DNA of 64,000 bases, from assembly GCA_019426215.1 (NCBI GenBank), contig CM033393.1:10636046-10700045 (forward strand). The letters are read 5' to 3'. Position 1 is the first letter of the stretch. Each line of letters starts with the position of its first letter. This document shows, in pieces, positions 55,429 to 64,000 of this stretch. The notes beneath the pieces were generated by a model, which did not search any database, had not been told where the DNA came from, and saw nothing but the letters and a program-made list of their open reading frames with translations. Position numbers and translations under genes: made by a program. Source of the DNA: Buddleja alternifolia (taxonomy: Eukaryota; Streptophyta; Magnoliopsida; Lamiales; Scrophulariaceae).

Positions 55429-56912
55429 TGATAAGTCCATATTTTACAGTATTTTATGCCCCATTGTAATATGATTTGATCGTTACTTTGATCACTTTTT
55501 ATCCCTCATAATGCTTTGATTGGTATAGATTTTGTTTTGTAGAATACAAGTTGATTTACGCATGAAAGACGAGAAAGGAGATCCAAATTGAGCTTGAAAT
55601 TGAAGAAAGAAACAAAATGAGATAGTTGACGAAAGATTTTACATAATGCTCATATAGAAACGCGATTTTCGTCCATTTTCCAGCCGAATCAGACTAAGGT
55701 TTCTTCTTCACTATTGTAGACCGTTGTCTTAGCTTCGCGTAGCAATTTGAATCACCTCAATCCGACATCGGTAGAGAAAGTTATGCATATTTTACCAAAA
55801 CTGTACGGAGCAGCAGGGGAACGCCGCGGCGTTCATCACCAACGCCGCGGCGTTCGGAGGCAGAATGTTGATCACCGCGGCGTTCGACCATCAATGCCGC
55901 GGCGTTCAAGGCAGCGGACTTGGCCTATAAATAGACTTTCAGGTCATTTGGACGAAATATACCCTAGAAAATGCCCTAAACACACCCTAGACTCCTTACA
56001 TATCAGCCACCACCCAAGGAAGCTTGAAGAGGATCATCATCCTCATCCTCATCATCCTAATTATCATCAAAGCTTGGATTCACACTTTGTAATACGGAGT
56101 AATTCAACTCTTTCTCTTTGATTAGTTATCAACTATGTTTTATAGAATTGTTGAATCATTTGTTATTGTAAGTGTGAGCTAAGCATCTTTGTGGTTGGGT
56201 TATGTGAATACTTTGTGATGTTTTGTGTTTAATGAATGATTAATTTTCGGATTTATTACATTCTTGTTATATGTTTGATTTTATGCTTAATGCTTGCATA
56301 TGCTTGATCACCATGTGTTTGATAAAATGCTTTGTCTTGAGACCGAGAGGAGATAGATAAAGGGAGATCGAAAATCAAACATGATAACGTAACAATTGAC
56401 TAGAGATAGAATCGATTGCGTTGTGTGGCTTTTTGTGATAAGATGACCCGATTGAATGTAGGATCTTCGTAAACAAGGAATTCCTTCGAACCTAAATGCA
56501 TGTTAGTTAATTCAATCTTCACTATAGAGATATAGGAAGTTGTTAACTAGTATAGGCTTGTTATTTCAAGAGATTGAATAATAAATACATTAGGGGGTTT
56601 CGCCATAACAAGAGCGTTCTAAAAATCCGGATAATTGAGAGTTCATGAACATAGAATAGAACATAGTAGGATCATAACTCAATCACCTCTTCCCATTTGA
56701 TTTATTACCTTGATAATCATTTTAGTTATCTTTAGTTATTTTCATAGTATAAACACCTATCATCTTATAAATTGATTTAGCTTAGAAATAGGTAATATAG
56801 CAATTACGAGCATTGAATCCAATTGTCCCTGTGGAGACGATACACCCCGGGCTAAATAGTCCACTTTATTACTTTGCACGACCTAGTATACTTGCTAGGA
56901 TTTCGCGTGTCA
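55429..56912 (+). mobile_element. solo LTR of an Athila-like gypsy element
   Basis: The LTR is 1484 bp, from TGATAAGTCC to TTTCGCGTGTCA, with a perfect 5-bp duplication TATCC (55424-55428 and 56913-56917). Leaving it out restores the gag frame of element D. TATAAATA is at 55926-55933. Four GC-rich palindromic sites lie just upstream. It is a relative of the LTR at 61528-63096, which has the same palindromes and the same U5 style. Confidence 0.92.
55819..55907 (+). promoter_or_regulatory. four GCCGCGGCGTTC palindromic sites upstream of TATA
   Basis: GAACGCCGCGGCGTTC (55819-55834) is a perfect 16-bp palindrome. AACGCCGCGGCGTTC (55841-55855), ACCGCGGCGTTC (55874-55885) and AATGCCGCGGCGTTC (55893-55907) follow. 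The last ends 18 bp before the TATA box. They are probably promoter elements of the LTR. Confidence 0.6.
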
Positions 56913-57020
56913 TATCCCAAGGACTCCATGTTGAGAACTATTCTCAAGTTCCTTAGCCAATCCACGTAGTTGGGTCCGGTAAGGATGTTCTTTTCGAGTA
57001 AAATGGAAAGTGGGTTGATA

Positions 57021-58911
57021 GTTATTTTTGTTTTGAGAGAGATAAATCAGAAAATAGCAGCAGAAAATAAACAAGACTTTATTAGATTTGTGTAACTAAA
57101 ATTAAACCAAGTTTAAAATCAAGGACTTCGACTTATAACTTGGCTCCCACTACACTTTTCGAGATTCACACTCCCACTGTGAAAAACGGAAGTGATCGTT
57201 GTAATGTACTTCGTGGAGGGGATTGAGTTCTTTAATTAATCTAATGGATGACAACCTTTTAACGATATTTGGTCCATTATTGAATTAAAGTGATGTCCAA
57301 CATCAATCTATCCAATAGATGGTTCAATCTTTTTTTTCCCATAATCCACCAAAACCGCAACCCTTTAACGATTTATAGGCTTTGTGGATTATCTAATTTT
57401 ACTCCCACTAATTCCTCATAATCTAACATTTGAATTTCACCTTGCAACCCTTTAACGATATTTGGGATGAAATATGTCTCGATCAAGGCATCTAATGCAC
57501 TTAATAAAATTCTAGAATTAAATCATGATATACGACCCCCACTTACTGGGAAGATGCCATATACTAAGTTTAATACTTAATTTTATTAAGTGTAGTGGAG
57601 GGAAAGGATGCCTAGCACCCCTTACTAACTTAGTATAATTTTTGTTTGGGAGAATTCATGTTCTAAATATTTATCTAATTCTCACTTTGCACATTATTCA
57701 AGTTATATAGCGCATATTGATAACATACATGCTTGATACAACTAATGAACATGCATCGAAAGCAATAAACCAACACATATGTCCATGGGCTTTATCTAGA
57801 GGGCCCAAGCCAATGGGCCATCATTAAAAGGAAAAATAAGCCTAGCTATTCTTCATGGGCTCCAAGCTCCTCTTCTTTTGGATTAATCTCCTCTTGAAAG
57901 GCCTATTCTATTTCTATCTATTACATGAGATCATTGAACAACCTATACATAATTCTAGAAATAAAATAAACGGGCTCAATTCCGGCCCTTACAACCCATA
58001 AAAGGAAATACGATCAAAAGAAATAACCTAAGTCCATGGACAATGTCACCATCATATAATACATGCTCGCGAAAATTAAAGCAATTATGTTGGTGATTAA
58101 GTTAATAATTAATTAGTCCAACTAATTAACTTCCTCAATAAAATTTCAAATTTTATTGATAATCATGACAATAAACCATTTAGTGAGAATCTTTAATTTA
58201 AATAAATAACTTAATTAAAAAATTTTCCAAAAAACATTAATTAATTAATTCACTTAAATTAATAATATTCAATAAAAACAATTTGGGCTTGATTTCATAA
58301 AATATAAATTACCAACCATTGGCATTTTTAATTTTAATTAATTAGGCCCAAAACTATTTTATTGAAGAGTCCATAATTTTAATTAAAACAATTTGGGCTT
58401 ATTTAATTAAATCCGGGCTATCATTCTTTTGACCCACCCGGATAATTAAAATAGCCCAAAACCTATTTATTTAAAAAATTGGAGTCGAGAAAAAATAACC
58501 CGAACCGTTAGGACCCGCGTCATGGACCCTGGGCCCATAGAACAGGGCTCACGTGCGCCAGGCGTACGGCACGACGTTTGCCGTGCGCCCAACGCACGGC
58601 CTTGAGCCTGGCCGCGTGGCCATGGCGCCCAACTCACGGCAGTGGCCTAGCCGTGCGTCCAGGCCCAGTGCACGGCGTCGTGCGCGCGCAGACTGCGTAC
58701 GTTGTTTTCATCGCACTCGTCGCGGGTTTTTTCCAACCCGATTCTCAGAACAATTAGATTTTTCAATTCACAAGTCATCATACTACAACATACATGAATT
58801 AAACGCAGAAAAATCATGGATTACTATCATGAAAAATATATTCAAAACATGCTTCAAAAACGCGAAAAAACACATAATCACTTAATCAATTAAATACAGA
58901 AATCAGAGATT
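57021..58911 (-). other. long 5' leader of element D
   Basis: Three motifs of the AACCTTTTAACGATATTTGG kind lie at 57251-57274, 57355-57378 and 57441-57466, the same layout as in A, B and E. A GC-rich island rich in GCACGGC and GCGCGC words lies at 58510-58730. The frame at 58553-58885 spans this island but has no known domain. Confidence 0.7.
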
Positions 58912-58924
58912 GGCTCTGATACCA
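58912..58924 (-). promoter_or_regulatory. primer-binding site of element D
   Basis: The minus strand reads TGGTATCAGAGCC, a perfect initiator methionine tRNA complement of the plant copia type, one base inside the 5' LTR. Confidence 0.92.
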
Positions 58925-58925
58925 C

Positions 58926-60527
58926 TGTTGAGAAAAAATAGCATAAAATCAAATAACACAGCGGAAGAATATATTTAAATCCTAGGGGCTCATCTCTATT
59001 TCTCGTATTTAAATTGGGTTTCGAATTCAATTACCGTTATCGCGTATGTTGAATTCTGAACCAGCTTTGCAATCCGTCTTGAACAGCAAATCCGTCGCTA
59101 TCTCTAAATTGCTACGCCGGAATCAAAAAAGAAAATCTTGTTCTTCTTCTCTTGAGGGAGACGGCTAGAGAGAGAGAGAGAGGATGGATTGTTTTTACTT
59201 GAAGAGAAAGTTTGTGTTTATTCACTTAGTTATTTTTTCACTAAGTAGTATATTTATACTACAATAGAAAACAATAACCTAGGTCTCCAAAGCCCTATTT
59301 TGGACGCCCACTTCAAGGCTTTTAAGCCTTCGGGCTTTAGTCCTATTTTGGTTTTTAATTAATTAATTAATTAATATTATTTATCCAATAAATAAATTAA
59401 TTAAATACATGTTAATATTATAATTAAATTCCTCTAAGGAATTAATTAATTCATTAACTTAATTAATTAATAAAAATCATCTAATGATTAATTAATTAAT
59501 CTTGATATCCAATACAGAAAATTCTCTCAAGTCTTTTCCATGATTTTCCTTTTGCACTTCCTTTAAACGCGACTCTTTAGGTTGGTCTCAAAAGGCAATT
59601 GGTAGGAAACCAAAAGGATGTGAGTAACACCTAGCCAGTCACGTAGCTCACATCATATCCCAATTGAGAACGAATGAATAGGATCATTCCAAACCATATA
59701 CGCTGTGAATACCGTACGAGTATAAACATTTTCTTCTTATATCCTAGTCAAGTGAGAGTCATCGTTTTAGTCAAACTCACATGACTTGACCATATGCTTA
59801 GCTCATAATGAGTTGAGGTCATTTTATGGTTTGGCTAAAGACTTTTAACCTCACTCATTCATGACTGCATATAATATTTAGCTCATTCACTTATGAGAGA
59901 ATAAATCCCATTTTGCTAATCAGTTAACAGTGCTACTTGCCCATCAAGTCGCACCTCGAGGTCGATCCCACCAAAGAGTGATTTGGATCTAACTATTCTA
60001 ATGACAGACTTGATGTCACAAGTACATCTTCAACTCGATTCCTCAGGTCTAAGGTTCACGAGCACCTATCACATCTTATCAGTTTCACCATTGACTGTCA
60101 GTGAGTGAATACCCATGTGATGAAATTGATGCGAGCCGAGTTTGAACATATTAGTCCAACTTATACGTCCATGACATAAGTTCCCATTATCATTCCCATA
60201 GTGTTCAACTAGCACTTTCTCTGTCGAAACTTATGTCATGCAAGTCCTTGTTCTGTATTGATGTTCAGTCAAGTACTTTCTTAGACTTGCGAACCCTACT
60301 TAGAGAATAAAGATCAAACCGTTCTAGTGCTATTCTTCCTATCCCATAGGAAATAGAAAGTTTGCCTTATTCTCAAGGACTTTACGTTGTTTATTAACAC
60401 CTTACAAATGCCTATAAGAAAACAACAGGATAATGCCTTATATATAATAAAAGGATATTGTTTAGCTACAAGTCAATGCCCTATAAATCTATCCTCTTTA
60501 TGGCATTTGAGGGCATACACGCTAACA
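58926..60527 (-). repeat. 5' LTR of element D
   Basis: The LTR is about 1602 bp, from TGTTGAGAAAAAATAG to CACGCTAACA. It pairs with 41486-43068 over its whole length with scattered differences, and has the 18-bp TATA palindrome at 59245-59262. Confidence 0.93.
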
Positions 60528-61035
60528 GTACATACGTCAATTGATGTCCATACATACGTCAATTTATACATATGCATACGTCAATTGATTTGTAGCCATA
60601 CATCAATTATACATATGCATACGTCAAGACAATATACACACGTCAATTATACATATGCATACGTCAATTTGTATGTAACCATACGTCAATTGATGTGTAT
60701 TTATACGTCAATTGGTGTGCATACATGCATTAACTGATTTCTACACATACGTCAATTGATATGTACCATACGTCAATTGATATATACCATACGTCAATTG
60801 ATATGTACCATACGTCAGTTGATATGTAGCCATACGTCATTGATGTTTACCTATACGTCATTTCAATAAAGTCACTTTTATGTAATAATACTTCAATTTA
60901 TGTATCAAAATACACCTATTGGAATCATGAATATATCGTTCTAAATGTAAACATACGTCAGTTGAAGTAAGTCATGTTTCGCTGTATTTTATAACGTATT
61001 ATACAAGTCAATTTACATGTAAACATACGTCAATT
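60528..61035 (+). repeat. 22-bp minisatellite, right block
   Basis: This is a continuation of the block at 40190-41485 beyond element D, with units such as ATACGTCAATTGATATGTACC. It decays towards 61035. Confidence 0.85.
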
Positions 61036-61100
61036 GATGTAAACCATAAACCATAAATCCTAAACCATAAACCATAAATCCTAAATCCGAAACCCTAAAC
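61036..61100 (+). repeat. degenerate telomere-like repeats
   Basis: CCATAAACCATAAATCCTAAA words end in CCGAAACCCTAAACG. They resemble the plant telomere unit CCCTAAA with substitutions. There are about eight units. Confidence 0.6.
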
Positions 61101-61379
61101 GATTTTTTTTTAAGGAATGATTGTATATATTTGTAATATTTTTAAGTTGTATTTTAAAATTTATTGGAGAATAATAGGAGTTGAATTGATAAAAATACAC
61201 ATCTTTCACAAACATAATGTGTGTAAACACTACTACTAGTGATCACAAGTGTAAATTGTGTGAGTTTGTAGTTTTGAAATATTCATTCACATGCTTATCC
61301 TTGGGCATGTTATATATATTTATAATGTCACGGAGGTGCATTAAACAACATACTTGGAGCAAAATATGCAAAATACGGA
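61101..61379. other. AT-rich spacer
   Basis: There is no gene or terminal structure here. The stretch separates the forward and the inverted minisatellite blocks. Confidence 0.4.
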
Positions 61380-61527
61380 TCAATTAATGTATGTATACAC
61401 ATCCATTAACTGTGTATAATATAAATTGACGTATATATACACATCAATTGACATATGGCTACACATCATTTGACGTATGTATACACAACAATTGACGTAT
61501 GGACACATATCATTTGACGTATGTATA
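61380..61527 (-). repeat. 22-bp minisatellite, inverted block
   Basis: Here the unit reads CAATTGACGTATGTATACAC, the reverse complement of the unit in the other blocks. About six units are visible before the Athila-like LTR starts at 61528. Confidence 0.75.
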
Positions 61528-63096
61528 TGACACGACAAAATCCTAGCAAGAGAACTAGGTCGCGTAAGTAGTAAAGTGGATTTCTAAGTCCGGGGTTATC
61601 GTATCCGCAGGGACAACTATAATCTAAGTACCAAGACTACTATATTACTCAATTCTAAGTTAAATCGGTCGATAGAAAGGTTGATTAACTAATTAATAAA
61701 TACTAGAAAATAAACTAAGGCAACGTTACATCAAATAAAGGGAGGAAACAATAGAGAGAAGCGATCAAGGCACATGGTTCAACCGATTATGCATTTAGAT
61801 TGTGATTTAGGTTCTATTGGATTATTAGATTGATTTAGCTAAGGCGAAATTCCCTAACGTACGTACTACCCAATCTCTTGGCATAGCAACCCTACCCTTG
61901 GTAACGATTTCCTATATATCTCTATATGAAAACCCGATTAACGAGGATGCATTTAAGGTCTAGGAATTCCCCACGTGAATGGAAAGCCACCTAAAGAAAC
62001 CGAGTCTATCTCTAGTCGGTTTAACTATAGGGTATTCAATGTTTATATCTTCCCTAGGTTATTATCTCTCGATCTCTAACCTAGGCATTTTATCAAACAC
62101 TTGGTGATCAAGCAAATGTAGCATTGAGATCAAATATTGAATACATAGCTAAAACCAAAATTAATCCAATAAACACCAACAAATCAACAATCAAAATAAC
62201 ATAAACGGCCTATCCATGGCCTCAATCAAACAAGTTTAGCTCATATTCATGTCAAAAGTGCAAATATAAATCATACAAGTCATAGGAGATTTGAACAAAT
62301 TCAAGAAACAAATATGTAAAAACTCCCTAATTCTTGTAGAGATGTGGATTCCTTGTTGAATTCTCCATGTTTTGACCTTTAATCTTCTCTTCTAAGCTCT
62401 CCCTCTCTCTATTTTCGTGTGGTTGCTGATATCCAAGGTGAGTTAGGGTAAAAAATGGCTAAAAGGGGTATTTATAGACCAACCCGCTGTCTCGAACGCC
62501 GCGGCGTTCAACATTTTGCTCCTGAACGCCGCGGCGTTGGTGATGAACGCCGCGGTGTTCCCCTGCTGTTCCGGCCAGTTTTGGTAAACTTCGCATAACG
62601 TTCTCTACCGATGTCGGAATACACTGATTCAAGATGCTGTAGAATCCTAAAACAAATATCTACAACTCTCAAGAAGACACTGGGGCCTAAATCAAATGTT
62701 AAAGATGACAAAATCGTCTCACAAGTCACTGAATGAGAAAACTCCATCGTAAGACGTCTCTTCCGATGTCGTTTTCACCTCCTTCCCTACATATCGGATC
62801 TTTGTCTCCAACATAAGAAATGTCCCTTTGCCTCTTATCCTTCCATTGGTATAAGAATTGTGTAATTTGGACATGGGTAGAGAAATCTATTCCATAAACT
62901 CTAGCACTGCGCAGACAGTTTGTATTTTTATGCATGATTTACCTTCAATCCTTGTTCTTTTCCTCCAAATCATATGTTATTCTAGAAAATATGAGAAAAC
63001 AAGGATCAAAGCATCAAATGTGATCAAATTATCAAGGAAACAATCAAAACCAAGTCGATAAACGGGGGAAAACTAGTGTAAAAATAACATATATCA
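61528..63096 (-). repeat. 3' LTR of the second Athila-like element
   Basis: On the minus strand it starts TGATATATGTTATTTTTACA after the polypurine tract and ends TCGTGTCA at 61528. The TATA box (minus TATAAATA) is at 62469-62476. Three GAACGCCGCGGCGTTC sites lie at 62494-62560. The end sequence and U5 style match the solo LTR at 55429-56912. Confidence 0.82.
62494..62560 (-). promoter_or_regulatory. three GCCGCGGCGTTC palindromic sites upstream of TATA
   Basis: GAACGCCGCGGCGTTC (62494-62509), GAACGCCGCGGCGTT (62524-62538) and GAACGCCGCGGTGTTC (62545-62560) occur. The nearest is 18 bp from the TATA box, the same distance as in the solo LTR at 55429. Confidence 0.6.
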
Positions 63097-63110
63097 ACTA
63101 CCCCCAAACT
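63097..63110 (-). promoter_or_regulatory. polypurine tract of the second Athila-like element
   Basis: The minus strand reads AAGTTTGGGGGTAGT directly before the LTR start. It is the same tract family as at 16986 and 17038. Confidence 0.8.
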
Positions 63111-64000
63111 TAGCTTTGATCGTCCTCGATCAAATACAATCAAGCACACACATGAAGATTGAAATTTCCATTTGCCAATTCATACACATAAGAGCAAGCA
63201 TTATACCTTCAAAAATGATTATGAAAAGCTACACAATGCTTTGAACATTCAACAATTTGAAAACCTCACAAAATCTTAGTTTCCATCCCTAAATCATGAA
63301 CTCCCACGCCCATGTTCATGTCAAGAGCACACTTTAGACAAGATTATGCAAATCAACTGGAAAGTAAAGACATTGAAACAATTCAACATTCGTTAACCCA
63401 TCGGTGTGTATAAAGTGCAAAAGTCACAATCAAAAGGTCTTTCCGACTTGTAACGTAAGGCTAGGTGATGGCTAGGACCGGAAGATATGGATAAAGTGAC
63501 TAAGTCAAGAGAGCCTACAACTCAAAATCATCAATCTAAAATCGCAAATAGACTACAAAAACTTTCACAACTTATCACTTATCCCTTTTTCACTCTCTTT
63601 GGCCTTTCAACTTACAACCCCCAAACTTGTTTTTTTTCATATCGGGTTGTACACAGAATTCCAAGCCAAATGATCCAATTGAGTGCCAAGATTCAAGCCT
63701 AGTCGAGAGCACAATTTTTTTTTTCCATATATATATCTCTCTCTCGACTATTTAGCCAATTGCTCAAGTTTTTATTTCATCCCCTTTTTTACATAATACT
63801 TCAAACCTCAAAAATCCCAACATAGCCAAAACATCACTATCAAACTCATATACATTCAAATCAAAACAAGGTGACTACCCATATTCAAGTCAAATGATAT
63901 GAAGTTCTAAACTCTCTTGATTGGGTGCAAGACATTGTTTTTCTTTTAGGGTAGAAGGTGGTTGTCGTGGCTTATGAAATAAAGTCGAATGGTGGTTTCT

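Larger units (their letters stand above)
54703..57020 (-). pseudogene. copia gag, element D, interrupted by a solo LTR
   Basis: The expected start near 57018 reads ATA instead of ATG (TINPL). The frame continues NILTGPNYVDWLRNLRIVLN, reaches the solo LTR at 56912, and goes on directly at 55428 (VLDTDIPAPPSRT). Positions 54708-55384 hold the core (AKMRESEKVGDHVLKMISRI) and the knuckle CLHCGELGHWRRNC, a perfect CX2CX4HX4C. Element E cuts the frame five codons later. Apart from the start and the two insertions this gag is remarkably well kept. Confidence 0.9.
41486..60527 (-). mobile_element. Ty1/copia element D, host of several later insertions
   Basis: LTRs lie at 41486-43068 and 58926-60527, with the same TGTTG start, TAACA end and internal palindromes. 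The flanks are ATACA (41481-41485) and GTACA (60528-60532), a 5-bp target duplication with one mismatch, inside the same minisatellite. Between the LTRs remain RNase H, a GAG-pre-integrase piece, gag, leader and PBS. Integrase and RT are deleted. Gag carries the insertion of element E and a solo LTR. Confidence 0.88.
61528..64000 (-). mobile_element. Athila-like gypsy element, 3' end
   Basis: The 3' LTR (61528-63096) and polypurine tract (63097-63110) are followed to the right by non-coding 3' DNA that runs off the edge. It was inserted in the minisatellite region; the left flank is GTATA (61523-61527). The element body to 64000 shows no coding region. It has an extra ACAACCCCCAAACTTG motif near 63615 like the repeated polypurine-like motifs of the other Athila-like element. 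Confidence 0.75.

Noticed and set aside
58553..58885. Open frame of 110 codons near the PBS of element D
   Set aside because: It spans the GC-rich leader island and runs up to the PBS; no similarity or start signal.

Overview
This is a stretch of plant nuclear DNA made almost entirely of nested transposable elements. No intact host gene, rRNA gene or tRNA gene was found. The evidence for a plant, probably a eudicot, is: Ty1/copia elements primed by initiator-tRNA-type sites and with AAGTGGGAGAT-type polypurine tracts; Ty3/gypsy elements of the Tat/Athila kind; an L1-type LINE with a C-terminal RNase H; a small Helitron; a Mutator-type MITE; and very AT-rich linkers full of TTAATTAA. All coding regions carry stops or frameshifts, so they are pseudogenes. 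The species cannot be told from the sequence.

Layout. 1-4108: 5' half of a minus-strand gypsy element (LTR 3568-4108, gag, protease, start of RT), running off the left edge. 4119-5234: truncated copia LTR. 6755-7169: Helitron. 7693-about 15100: copia element A (minus), with 3' LTR, RNase H, RT, integrase, gag and a long leader, but no 5' LTR. About 15100-19640: plus-strand Athila-like element with an ORF1 pseudogene, no pol, and a 3' LTR at 18291-19640. 19641-26014 plus 35253-36780: a gypsy derivative with gag and protease only and much tandem-repeat DNA. It is split by a solo LTR (20138-21673, target duplication GAAGT) and by copia element B (26015-35247, minus, both LTRs, target duplication AAGAT). 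B carries a MITE in its integrase (28930-29307, 9-bp duplication). 36781-38526: intergenic. 38527-38949: fragment resembling the N-terminus of a MuDR-type transposase. 40190-41485, 60528-61040 and 61380-61527: a 22-bp minisatellite.

The minisatellite was split by copia element D (41486-60527, minus). D was hit in gag by a solo Athila-like LTR (55429-56912, duplication TATCC) and by copia element E (44078-54702, duplication GTGCG), which has only one LTR. E in turn received a LINE (47195-51367) in its leader and a solo LTR (52810-54316, duplication ACACC) inside its own LTR. A second Athila-like element (3' LTR 61528-63096, minus) runs off the right edge. The order of events is therefore minisatellite, then D, then E and the solo LTR in D, then the LINE and the solo LTR in E.

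The most interesting signals lie in non-coding parts of the elements. In the copia LTRs, inverted repeats of different sequence surround or abut the TATA-like box, and one pair of copies shows a compensatory change. In all four copia leaders a motif of the type TTTTTCGATATATGG occurs three times at similar spacing. In the Athila-like LTRs, arrays of CpG-rich palindromes sit just upstream of the TATA box. Element E has a precise 5-bp target duplication but lacks one LTR.
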